This document shows, in pieces, positions 18,442 to 26,764 of a stretch of 64,000 nt of DNA (positions are counted from its first letter, which is position 1; each line of letters starts with the position of its first letter). The stretch is from Arthrobacter sp. KBS0703 (GTDB taxonomy: Bacteria; Actinomycetota; Actinomycetes; Actinomycetales; Micrococcaceae), in assembly GCF_002008315.2 (NCBI RefSeq), contig NZ_MVDG02000001.1:992001-1056000 (forward strand), in the 5' to 3' direction. A model generated the notes under the pieces. That model saw only the letters and a program-made list of their open reading frames with translations, was not told the DNA's origin and made no database searches. The position numbers were made by a program, and so were the translations under genes.

Positions 18442-19471
18442 GTTCGGATTCCTCTCGCCAGTGGGCGGCCTGGTTCTGGAGTGCGGGGGTGGTCTCCTGG
18501 AAGACGAGGTCAAACATTTCGCTGCCTGGCCGGGGGCCGAGCGCTTCGATGCCTTCGCGGATTGCCGCTTCCTCGGCTGCCGCGGCGGCCTGCGCCGCAG
18601 CGAAGAAGGCGTCGTCGGCAATGCCGTCATCCAGCAGCCGCTGGCGAAGGCGGCGCAGCGGGTCCTCGCCCGCGCCGGTCCGCTCCTCATCCAGTGAGCG
18701 GTAGCGGCCGGGGTCATCGGACGTGGAGTGCGGGCCGCGGCGGTAGGTCATGGCCTCGACCACCACGGGCCCGTTGCCGGTGCGGCAGTGGGCGATGGCC
18801 CGCCGGGTAGCCTCCAGCACGGCGACGACGTCGTTCCCGTCCACCTGGATGCCGGGGATGCCGTAGCCGGCGGCACGGGCGGCAACAGAGCCGCCGGCAA
18901 CCTGGCGCTCCGTGGGGACCGAGATGGCCCAGCCGTTGTTCTGCACGAAGAAGACCACAGGTGCGTTCATGACGGCCCCGAAGTTCATCGCCTCGTGGAC
19001 GTCGCCCTGCGAGGAGGCGCCGTCGCCCAGGTATGTGAGGGCAACGCCGTCGTTCTGTTCGAGCGTCTGGCCGTGGGCCCACCCCACCGCGTGCAGCACC
19101 GAACCGGCCACCACGGCCTGGATCGGCGCGAGGCGTGAAGTGACGGGGTTGTAGAGCCCGCCGTGCCAGGTGGCCTTGTGGGTGGACATGTAGGCCACCA
19201 TGTCCACGCCCATGGCCCGGGCGACGCCCATCTCGCGGTACGTGGGGAAAACAAAGTCGCGGGCGGTATCCACGGCATATCCGCTGCCCACCTGGGCGGC
19301 CTCCTGGCCCAGCTCGGGGGCGTAGCCCGGGATGATGCCCTGGCGCTGCCACGCGACGGCCGAGACATCAAGGTGGCGGACCGCGGCCATCAGCGTGTAC
19401 AGCTCACGCAGCTGGCCAGGAGTGGGCGGGGGAGCGGCATTGCCGTCATCCGGAAGGGGCAGGGTGTCCAT
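18434..19471 (-). CDS. Thiamine-dependent dehydrogenase E1 component, alpha subunit
   Basis: The 345-residue E1 alpha binds thiamine diphosphate through GDGASSQGDVHEAMNFGAV and NNGWAIS. YAPELGQEAAQVGSG and FPTYREMG are also typical. YRRGPHSTSDD is the phosphorylation-loop equivalent seen in branched-chain enzymes. ATG 19471 is preferred because it starts near the conserved region; a longer frame to 19507 exists. It is the first gene of the minus-strand E1 alpha - E1 beta - lipoyl protein - hydrolase operon. The exact 2-oxo substrate (branched-chain acid, pyruvate or acetoin) is not resolved. Confidence 0.9.
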   Translation of the reverse strand: MDTLPLPDDGNAAPPPTPGQLRELYTLMAAVRHLDVSAVAWQRQGIIPGYAPELGQEAAQVGSGYAVDTARDFVFPTYREMGVARAMGVDMVAYMSTHKATWHGGLYNPVTSRLAPIQAVVAGSVLHAVGWAHGQTLEQNDGVALTYLGDGASSQGDVHEAMNFGAVMNAPVVFFVQNNGWAISVPTERQVAGGSVAARAAGYGIPGIQVDGNDVVAVLEATRRAIAHCRTGNGPVVVEAMTYRRGPHSTSDDPGRYRSLDEERTGAGEDPLRRLRQRLLDDGIADDAFFAAAQAAAAAEEAAIREGIEALGPRPGSEMFDLVFQETTPALQNQAAHWREESEHV

Positions 19472-19556
19472 GGCTGTGACCCTAGTCACCCCGGAGTCGC
19501 CGGGCAATCCGCTCTCCGGACGCTGATCAGACTGTCACTACTGCGCAGTCAAAGGC

Positions 19557-19589
19557 GGGAAGGGCTGCACAAATTGTGCAGCCCTTCCC
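19557..19589. terminator. Perfect 16-bp inverted repeat, likely terminator
   Basis: Arms GGGAAGGGCTGCACAA and its exact complement are separated by one base. It lies between the end of the permease gene and the start of the E1 alpha gene, both on the minus strand. An operator role is possible. Confidence 0.6.
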
Positions 19590-19639
19590 GGACCGGTGTT
19601 CGGCCGGGGTTCCAGTCCGTGGCGGAGCCGGCCGTCCCG

Positions 19640-19705
19640 CCCAACTGAGTCGCAGCAGATGCCGTTATGAGAGCTGAGAACAGCGTGTGCTGCTACCTAG
19701 TTGGG
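19640..19705. repeat. 66-bp palindromic intergenic repeat, copy 2
   Basis: It runs from CCCAACTGAGTCGCAGCA to TGCTGCTACCTAGTTGGG, with outer CCCG/CGGG extending the arms to 19636-19709. The minus-strand permease gene takes its last codons and TAG stop from the right arm. Confidence 0.8.
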
Positions 19706-21111
19706 CGGGGTGCTAGTCCTTTGGCGGAGTCGGCGCGTACGGCCTCTCGTGACGCGGTGAACCGGGCACCCAGCCAGCAGGCGGCGGCGATGCCGGCGAT
19801 CAGCAGGACGGTGCTGACCAGCTGGATCCGGCTGCTCTCGGCGCTCAGTCCAACGGCGAAGATCAGGCCAAGGAGCACCAGGCCGAACACCGTCAGGCCA
19901 GGGAAGCCTTTCATGCGCAGCGGCAGGGGAGTTCCGTCGCGGTCCGCGCGCCGGCGCAGGATCAGCTGGGAGACGAGGGCGGTACCCCACACCACCAGGC
20001 AGGTTGAGCCGACGAGCTGGAACAGTGCGGGCAGGATCTGGCCCGGAAACAGCAGCTCAAGGACTGTGGCGATGAAGCCGAAGGCAACAGAGACGCCGAC
20101 GGCGACCATCGGCACCTTTGCGCCGCTGAGCCGCGACAGGAAGGCCGGCGCCTCGCCGCGTTCGGAGAGCGAGTAGACCATGCGGGAAGCCCCGTAAAGG
20201 TTGGCGTTCAAGGCTGACAGGAGCGCGACGACGGCCACCAGGGTGATCGCCGTGCTGGCACCGGGAATGCGGGCGGCGTCAAGGACGCCCGCGAACGGCG
20301 ACGCCAATGCCTCCGAGGTGGCGGGGAGTACGGCCGCGATAACGAACACGGATCCGATATAGAACACCAGGATCCGCCACACCACGGTCCGGATGGCCTT
20401 GGCCACGCTGTGCTCCGGGTCCTCTGTTTCGGCGGCGGCTACGCTGACGATCTCCGTCCCGCCGAACGCGAAGATCACGACGAACAGGGCCGTCGCTACG
20501 CCGCCCAGGCCCGCCGGAGCGAAGTCCGTGGCGATGTTGCTGAAGCCCGGCGAGGCGACGTCGGGCAGGAGACCCAGGAGCAGCGCGGCGCTGATGGCCA
20601 GGAAGATCACGATCGCGGCGACCTTGAGGATGGCGAACCAGAACTCGAATTCGCCGAAGTTCTTCACGCCGGCCAGGTTGATGGCAGTGAACGCCACCAT
20701 GAACACCAGTGCGAGGGCCCAGACCGGAATGACCGGCCAGACCGAGAACAGCAGGCCCGCGGCGCCGAGGGCCTCCGCGGCGATGACCACCACGAGCTGG
20801 AGCCACCACAGCCAGCCCACCGTGGCCCCGGCCGTCTTGCCCATGGCCCGCTCGGCGTACACGGAAAAAGCCCCGCTGTTGGGGTTTGCCGCCGCCATCT
20901 CGCCGAGCGCCCACATCACCAGGATGATCAGTGTGCCGGCCACGAGGTAGGAGATCAGGACGGCCGGGCCGGCGGCCTGGATTCCGGCTCCGGATCCGAG
21001 GAAGAGCCCGGCGCCGATGGCGCTGCCCAGTCCCATCATGGTCAGTTGGCGGGGTTTCATGCTGTGGCCGAGTTCTACTGCCGGACGCTCCGCCGTGGAC
21101 TTCATCGTCAT
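19693..21111 (-). CDS. Amino acid permease (APC superfamily)
   Basis: The 472-residue permease has about twelve membrane segments. The N-terminal MKPRQLTMMGLGSAIGAGLFLGSG is the amino-acid-transporter signature of the AAT family. EMAAANPNSGAFSVYAERAMG and FAFGGTEIVSVAAAETEDPE are also characteristic. ATG 21111 gives MTMKSTAERP; a much longer open frame upstream has no family similarity. The last codons (APRPTR and TAG) come from the palindromic repeat. It is divergent from an Lrp/AsnC regulator, which probably controls it in response to an amino acid. The permease resembles proline/GABA/aromatic-type members; substrate not decided. Confidence 0.9.
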   Translation of the reverse strand: MTMKSTAERPAVELGHSMKPRQLTMMGLGSAIGAGLFLGSGAGIQAAGPAVLISYLVAGTLIILVMWALGEMAAANPNSGAFSVYAERAMGKTAGATVGWLWWLQLVVVIAAEALGAAGLLFSVWPVIPVWALALVFMVAFTAINLAGVKNFGEFEFWFAILKVAAIVIFLAISAALLLGLLPDVASPGFSNIATDFAPAGLGGVATALFVVIFAFGGTEIVSVAAAETEDPEHSVAKAIRTVVWRILVFYIGSVFVIAAVLPATSEALASPFAGVLDAARIPGASTAITLVAVVALLSALNANLYGASRMVYSLSERGEAPAFLSRLSGAKVPMVAVGVSVAFGFIATVLELLFPGQILPALFQLVGSTCLVVWGTALVSQLILRRRADRDGTPLPLRMKGFPGLTVFGLVLLGLIFAVGLSAESSRIQLVSTVLLIAGIAAACWLGARFTASREAVRADSAKGLAPRPTR

Positions 21112-21288
21112 GCTGCGTACCTTCTTGGGGTTGGTGAAAACAGGGGTCCTTTTGGGACCTTTTGAATCTACCGCCTCGCCGGGAACACCACAGCCCCGGC
21201 GCGTGAGATCATGGACGCAGTTTGCCCAAAGCATCGGCCCAAACTCCAGCACTTTGTGTTGTTGCAGATCCAAGGACGGGAAAACCTG

Positions 21289-21768
21289 ATGAACGTGGAT
21301 GCGCTGGACGCCAAAATTGTCCGATTCTTCACCGATTCGCCGCGCGCGTCCGTCCTGGAGGCCTCCCGCGTGCTCAAGATCGCCCGGGCCACCGTCCAGG
21401 CACGGCTGGACCGTATGGCGGAAGCCGGCGTGATCGGATCCTGGGTTCCCCACCCGGACCCGTCCCATTTCGGCTTTCCGGTGGTTGCGTTCTGCTCGCT
21501 GACCATCAACCAGGACCTAGGGCACGATGCCGTGGTGGCGGCGCTCGCCGAGATCCCGGAACTGATCGAGATCCACACCGTCTCCGGCAGTTCGGACCTG
21601 ATGGCGCGCATCGCGGCCCGGTCCAATCCGGACCTCCAGCGCGTCCTCGATGCGATGATCGCCACCAGGACGGTGCTGCGGTCCTCGTCGGTGATTGTCC
21701 TCAATACGCATTTCGAGGGCCGGACACTACCCCTCCTCGAGGCGGTGGCCGCCGGGACCCGCCCTTAG
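21289..21768 (+). CDS. Lrp/AsnC-family transcriptional regulator
   Basis: The 159-residue protein from ATG 21289 (preceded by AAGGACGGG) starts MNVDALDAKIVRFFTDSPRAS. The helix-turn-helix is ASRVLKIARATVQARLDRMAEAGVI. A C-terminal ligand-sensing domain includes EIPELIEIHTVSGSSDLMARIAAR, the usual beta-alpha-beta RAM core. Divergence from the amino-acid permease suggests direct control of it. An upstream in-frame start at 21211 would add residues unlike the family. Confidence 0.9.
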   Translation: MNVDALDAKIVRFFTDSPRASVLEASRVLKIARATVQARLDRMAEAGVIGSWVPHPDPSHFGFPVVAFCSLTINQDLGHDAVVAALAEIPELIEIHTVSGSSDLMARIAARSNPDLQRVLDAMIATRTVLRSSSVIVLNTHFEGRTLPLLEAVAAGTRP

Positions 21769-21854
21769 GCAGGGGAGCGCGCCAGGGCAGGGCCCCGCAC
21801 AAGGGGGTCCACTGCCGAAACATTTTGTTCCGCGGCCGGCGGGCCGTAGAATCA

Positions 21855-21877
21855 GTTTTAGTCATTTTGACTATAAC
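21855..21877. promoter_or_regulatory. NrtR-type operator before the NAD operon
   Basis: GTTTTAGTCA-TTT-TGACTATAAC is a 23-bp palindrome with one mismatch and a perfect TAGTCA/TGACTA core, centred 66 bp before the nrtR start. Position and symmetry fit autoregulation of nrtR-nadABC by NrtR, which is known to repress NAD genes in several bacterial groups. Confidence 0.7.
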
Positions 21878-21931
21878 TAACCGGATGGTCAGCAGGACCC
21901 CCGAACGCGCAGTGAAGCGGGTGAGAAAACC

Positions 21932-22642
21932 GTGTACACCACCTCAGCCAACGTTGCCGAGCGGCAGGCCGCTCCGCCGTCGTTGGCCATTTCCACGGTG
22001 ATCTTCGCCCTCCGGCCCAGCGAGGCCTCCGGCCGTCCCACGCTGTGGCTCCCGCTGGTCCGCCGGATCCGCGAGCCGTTCAAGGGCATGTGGGCGCTGC
22101 CGGGCGGACCGCTGACACACGCGGAGTCGCTGCAGGACGCCGCCTCGCGGAACCTGAGGGAAACAACCGGACTGGCCCCCAGCTACCTCGAGCAGCTCTA
22201 TGCCTTCGGGGGTCTGCACCGGTCGCCCACCCAGCGCGTGGTGTCCATTGTGTACTGGGCGCTTGTGCAGCCGACCGAGGCCGCGCTCGCGGACGAATCG
22301 GAAAACGTCAGGTGGTTCCGCGCAGACAAGCTGGGCGATCTGGCCTTCGACCATAACTCGATCGTCGATTACGCGCTCTGGCGGCTGCGGAACAAGCTCG
22401 CCTACGGCTCCATCGCCTACCACCTGCTGGGGGAGTACTTCACGCTCGCCCAGGTCCGGGAAGTCTACGAAGCCGTCCTGGACACCCGGCTGGACCCGGC
22501 GAACTTCCGCCGCCAGGTCAAAGCCACGCCGGAAATCGAAGAAACCGGTGAATACCTCCAGGGCGGCAAGCACCGCCCGCCACGCCTCTACCGATTTACC
22601 GGCCGTCCCGGCCTCGACCCAGATAACAGGAGTACCCCATGA
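21932..22642 (+). CDS. nrtR: NrtR, Nudix-related transcriptional regulator of NAD synthesis
   Basis: The 236-residue protein from GTG 21932 has an N-terminal Nudix fold (FKGMWALPGGPLTHAESLQDAASRNLRETTGL at about 50-82). The Nudix box is degenerate (RNLRETTG instead of the full REUXEE), as in non-catalytic ADP-ribose sensors. A C-terminal winged-helix segment follows (YFTLAQVREVYEAVLDTRLDPANFRRQV). ADP-ribose binding by NrtR is known to relieve repression. It is the first gene of nrtR-nadA-nadB-nadC-nifS, and its TGA overlaps the nadA ATG. Confidence 0.92.
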   Translation: MYTTSANVAERQAAPPSLAISTVIFALRPSEASGRPTLWLPLVRRIREPFKGMWALPGGPLTHAESLQDAASRNLRETTGLAPSYLEQLYAFGGLHRSPTQRVVSIVYWALVQPTEAALADESENVRWFRADKLGDLAFDHNSIVDYALWRLRNKLAYGSIAYHLLGEYFTLAQVREVYEAVLDTRLDPANFRRQVKATPEIEETGEYLQGGKHRPPRLYRFTGRPGLDPDNRSTP

Positions 22643-23959
22643 GCAGCGTCAATACGGCAATCCAGCTCATCACGCGTGAACAGGCCGAAAAAGGCCGCGC
22701 CGCAGCTGCCGGCAGCACGTGCAGCCCCTGTCTCTTATACACATCTAGATGTGTATAAGAGACAGACCTCGCGGAGGCGCTGGCCGGCATCCCGGCGTAC
22801 GGTCCCGGAGCCTCCAGCGCCGACGTCGCGCCGCCGTCGACCCCGCGCCAGGGCCAGCTCCCCGAGGAGTACAAGCTGGCCGGTGACGCCGAGCTGGACG
22901 CCCGGATCCGCGCCGCCAAGGCCACGCTCGGCGACCGCTGTCTCTTATACACATCTAGATGTGTATAAGAGACAGGTGGTGCAGTACGCCGATTTCGTCG
23001 GCGACTCCTTCCAGCTGGCCAACGCCGCCCTGACCAGGCCGGACGCCGAGGCCATCGTGTTCTGCGGGGTGCACTTCATGGCCGAAACCGCCGACATCCT
23101 CTCGACGCCGGAGCAGGCGGTCATCCTGCCCAACCTCGCCGCCGGATGCTCCATGGCGGACATGGCGGACGCGGACTCCGTGGAGGACTGCTGGGAGCAG
23201 CTGGAGGAAATCTTCGGCACCGAGCCCGACGCCGACGGCCGGGTTCCGGTCATCCCCGTCACCTACATGAACTCTTCGGCCGCGCTGAAGGCCTTCTGCG
23301 GCAAGCACGGCGGCATCGTCTGCACGTCATCGAACGCCAAGACAGTGCTGGAATGGGCCTTCGAGCGTGGCCAGCGCGTCCTGTTCTTCCCGGACCAGCA
23401 CCTGGGCCGGAACACCGCGAAGGCGCTGGGCGTCCCGCTGGAGCAGATGCCGATGTGGAACCCGCGCAAAGAACTCGGCGGGAACGACGAACAGGCGTTG
23501 CTGGACTCCAGGGTGATCCTCTGGCACGGCTTCTGCTCGGTGCACAAGCGCTTCTCGGTGGCACAGATCGAGAAGGCCCGCACTGACTTCCCGGGCGTCC
23601 AGGTGATCGTTCATCCCGAGTGCCCGATGGAAGTGGTGGACGCAGCGGACTCCGCCGGATCCACGGACTTCATCCAGAAGGCCATCGCCGCCGCCGTGGA
23701 GCCCACGGTGTTCGCGATCGGCACCGAGATCAACATGGTGAACCGCCTCGCGGCCCAGTATCCGCAGCACACCATCTTCTGCCTGGACCCGGTGATCTGC
23801 CCGTGCTCCACCATGTACCGGATCCACCCGGGCTACCTGGCATGGGTGCTCGAGGAACTCGTGGCTGGCCGTGTGGTCAACCGCATCACCGTCGACGACG
23901 CCGTGCAGCAGGACGCCAGGACCGCTCTGGAGCGCATGCTGGCCGCCAAGCCCCAATGA
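22639..23959 (+). CDS. nadA: Quinolinate synthase NadA, interrupted by two adapters
   Basis: NadA condenses iminoaspartate with dihydroxyacetone phosphate to quinolinate using a [4Fe-4S] cluster. ATG 22639 gives MSSVNTAIQLITREQ. A short actinobacterial N-terminal region with PEEYKLAGDAELDARIRAAKATLGDR follows the first scar. The second scar replaces the usual VVLGHFYQRDE stretch, after which VVQYADFVGDSF resumes. Family motifs follow: FCGVHFMAETADIL, MNSSAALKAFCG, FFPDQHLGRN, WHGFCSVHKRF, GTEINMVNRL and DPVICPCSTMYRIHP. Conserved cysteines for the cluster are present. Confidence 0.93.
22728..22765. other. Nextera mate-pair junction adapter (38 bp), first in nadA
   Basis: It lies about 90 bp into nadA, after codons for GSTCSP. 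The downstream part is in a different frame. Confidence 0.97.
22938..22975. other. Nextera mate-pair junction adapter (38 bp), second in nadA
   Basis: It sits between ATLGDR and VVQYADF, where about a dozen conserved native residues are missing. Confidence 0.97.
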
Positions 23960-23978
23960 CACGCGAAGTGAGCCCAGC

Positions 23979-25892
23979 ATGAACATCACCAGCGGAACCG
24001 GTAGCCCCGGGCGCAAGCGGCTGATCGTCGTCGGCAGCGGCATGGCAGGCCTTTACGGGGCGCTGCTCGCCGCGGACGCCGGCGCGGACGTGGTGCTGCT
24101 GACGAAGGGCGCGCTCGCGGACAGCAACACGTACTACGCCCAGGGCGGCATTTCAGCGGTCCTGGACGAGCCGGCGCCGGGGGACACCGTGGCCGCGCAC
24201 ATTGCCGACACGCTCCAGGCCGGGGCGGGCCACTGTAACCCGGAAGCCGTCCGGGTGCTGTGCACCGAGGCGCGCCGGGACATCGCCGGACTTGGGCGCT
24301 TCGGCGTGCGTTTTGACTTGGACGACGACGGCGATCCCGCCTTGGGGCTCGAGATGTGTATAAGAGACAGCCCACTCGGCGCCGCGCATCCTGCACGCCG
24401 GCGGCGATGCCACCGGCGCGGGGATAAGAGACAGAGCCAACGCCCTCATCTGCGCCGTGCTGTCGGCCCAGGCCTCCGGACGGATCCGGCTGCTGGGCCA
24501 CGCGCGTGCCACCGCGCTGCTCCAGTCCGGGCGGCGCGTGACGGGCGTCGAATTCCTCCATGACGGCCAGCTGAAGACCGTCCAGGCCGACTCCGTCCTG
24601 CTGGCCACCGGCGGAGCGGGACAGCTGTTCGCCCAGACCACCAACCCCTCCGTCGCCACTGCCGACGGACTCGCCCTGGCCTGGCGCGCCGGAGCGGCGG
24701 TTGCGGACCTTGAATTCTTCCAGTTCCACCCCACCTGCATGGTCCGCACGGCCGAAGCCGCCGAGGCGGACGCCAACCAGGACCCGCTGCTGATCTCCGA
24801 AGCGGTCCGCGGCGAAGGCGCCATCCTCGTGGACGCGGAAGGCCGCCGCTTCATGCGGGACTACCACGCGGACGCCGAACTCGCCCCGCGGGACGTCGTC
24901 TCCCGCAGCGTTGCCCTGCACCTGGCCGCACTCGGCGACCCCAACGGCCACGTCTACCTTGACGCCCGCGTCATCGAGGCCGCGAAGGGCCGGGGATTCC
25001 TGGCGAAGCGCTTCCCGACCATCACGCGGCGCACCCGCGAAGCAGGCATCGACTGGACGCGAGACCTGGTTCCCGTGGCGCCGGCCGCGCACTACTGGAT
25101 GGGCGGCGTGTCCACCGACCTCCACGGCCGCACCACCGTGCCCGGGCTCTTCGCCGCCGGCGAGGTTGCCTGCACCGGGGTCCAGGGCGCCAACAGGTTG
25201 GCCAGCAACTCCTTGCTTGAAGGCCTGGTCTTCGGACGGCGGGCTGTAGAGGCGTTTCTTGCGGAGCCTGGGCCGTCGGCAGGCTCCGTTGGGGCATCGC
25301 AAGACGGCGGGTCCGTTGGGGCGTCGCCTGACGGCGCCCCTCCGCGTGCTAGCTCGGCCGCTGGCGGCCTCCCCTTGACGCACGCTTCCGGGACCCCGCC
25401 AGTTGACGCTTCCGGATCTCCCGTCGCCGGTTCCGTTGGGGCGCCTGACGCGTCCGGGACATTTGGAACTGAAGGCGATTTCCCTGCCTGGGAGTTCGAG
25501 GCTGCGCCCGCTCCGGGGCCAATTGAGGCTTCCTTTGCCCGGCCGGGGCCGTTTTCTCGGGGGGCGCTGCGGCGGCTGAGATGTGTATAAGAGACAGACC
25601 TCGAGCAGCTCTATGCCTGCGCACCGGCGGGCAGCTGCGCGAGGCGGGCGCCGCGCTGGCGGAGTGGGCCGCCGTCGTGCGTCCCGACACCGTGCCGGAC
25701 GCCGAGGACCCGCGCGAGCACGAGGACGCCAACCTGCTGCTGGCAGCCCAGCTGCTGGTCCATGCCGCCCGGGAGCGGCGGACATCGCTCGGGGCGCACT
25801 ACCGCGACGACGGCAGGCAAGACGCTGCGGCCCCCGAAGACATTGACAAACGATACAGAATGACCCGGAAAGCGAGCCTCGTCCATGACTAG
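23979..25892 (+). CDS. nadB: L-aspartate oxidase NadB, broken by three adapter scars
   Basis: NadB oxidises aspartate to iminoaspartate for NadA. The N-terminal FAD-binding motif is IVVGSGMAGLYGALLAADAG. Further on come HSAPRILHAGGDATGA, ATGGAGQLFAQTTNP, EFFQFHPTCM and the active-site region EAVRGEGAILVDAEGRRFM. Then VPGLFAAGEVACTGVQGANRLASNSLLEGLVFGRRA appears. About 100 Gly/Ser/Ala/Pro-rich residues with repeated SVGA units follow (25255-25560), an unusual insertion. The C-terminal helical domain resumes after the last scar as RTGGQLREAGAALAEW and ends at TAG 25892. All scars disturb the frame; the native gene is probably functional. Confidence 0.92.
24352..24370. other. Nextera adapter, one half (19 bp), in nadB
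   Basis: It follows DDDGDPALGLE. Native nadB resumes as HSAPRILHAGG. Confidence 0.95.
24424..24434. other. Truncated Nextera adapter (11 bp) in nadB
   Basis: ATAAGAGACAG, the last 11 bases of the adapter, lies between GGDATGA and ANALICAVL. It is a partially trimmed remnant 53 bp after the previous scar. Confidence 0.85.
25285..25442 (+). repeat. Short repeats in a low-complexity insertion of nadB
   Basis: TCCGTTGGGGC occurs at 25285, 25312 and 25432, encoding repeated SVGA units in a Gly/Ser/Ala-rich segment. The segment lies between the flavoprotein core and the C-terminal helical domain. Confidence 0.7.
25579..25597. other. Nextera adapter, one half (19 bp), in nadB, with chimeric flank
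   Basis: The half adapter is followed by 21 nt (25598-25618) identical to nrtR 22185-22205, before nadB resumes. This is a mate-pair circle junction carried into the assembly. Confidence 0.95.
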
Positions 25893-26757
25893 CCTGACCC
25901 TCCCCGCAGCACCCGTCCGGGAGATCCTGGAACGGGCCTTCGCGGAGGATGCCCCCAGCGGTGACATCACCTCGCAGCTGCTCATTCCGGCCGGGGCCCG
26001 TGCAACCGCGGTGCTCAATGCCCGCGTTCCCGGCGTCTTCAGCGGCGGCACCGTGTTCAAGGACGCCATGCAGCTGGTCGACCCGGACACCGAGGTGGAA
26101 CTGCTGGTCGCCGACGGCCAGGCGTTCGACGCCGGGACCCGGCTTGCGCGGGTCAGCGGACGGGCGCGCAGCGTGCTGCTGGCCGAACGCGTGGGGCTCA
26201 ACCTGGCGCAGCGGATGAGTGCCATCGCCACCCGGACCGCTGAATTCGTGGCCCTCGTGGACGGCACGAAGGCCCGCATCACGGACACGCGGAAGACCAC
26301 GCCGGGCCTGCGGGTCCTGGAACGGTACGCCGTGCGGTGCGGCGGCGGAGCCAACCACCGGTACAGCCTGTCCGACGCCGTGCTGGCCAAGGACAACCAC
26401 CTTGCCGTGATGACCGGGGGCGATCCGGGCAAGCTGACCGAACTTCTGGCGGCGGCGAAGGCCCAGCTGGGGCACACCACGCACTTCGAGGTGGAGGTGG
26501 ACAGTGCGGACCAGATCGAACCCGTCCTGGCCGCCGGGGTGGACACCATCATGCTGGACAACTTCACGCTCGAAGAGCTCCGGGCCGGCGTCCGGCAGGT
26601 CGGCGGACGAGCCGTGGTGGAAGCCAGCGGCAACGTCAACCTGGGCACCGTTGCGGACATTGCGGCCGCCGGTGTGGACGTCATCTCCGTCGGAGCACTC
26701 ACCCATAGCGTCACGGCGCTGGACCTCGGCCTGGACGTCGAGCTGACGGTCAGCTGA
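25885..26757 (+). CDS. nadC: Nicotinate-nucleotide pyrophosphorylase (carboxylating) NadC
   Basis: The 290-residue enzyme converts quinolinate and PRPP to nicotinate mononucleotide, the last step made by this operon. It starts with ILERAFAEDAPSGDITSQLL. The active-site strand TDTRKTTPGLR is at about 133-143, then GGGANHRYSLSDAVLAKDNHLA, FEVEVDSADQ, DTIMLDNFT and VVEASGNVNL. The length is normal. Its ATG overlaps the nadB stop by 8 bp. Confidence 0.96.
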   Translation: MTSLTLPAAPVREILERAFAEDAPSGDITSQLLIPAGARATAVLNARVPGVFSGGTVFKDAMQLVDPDTEVELLVADGQAFDAGTRLARVSGRARSVLLAERVGLNLAQRMSAIATRTAEFVALVDGTKARITDTRKTTPGLRVLERYAVRCGGGANHRYSLSDAVLAKDNHLAVMTGGDPGKLTELLAAAKAQLGHTTHFEVEVDSADQIEPVLAAGVDTIMLDNFTLEELRAGVRQVGGRAVVEASGNVNLGTVADIAAAGVDVISVGALTHSVTALDLGLDVELTVS

Positions 26758-26764
26758 GCGGGCC

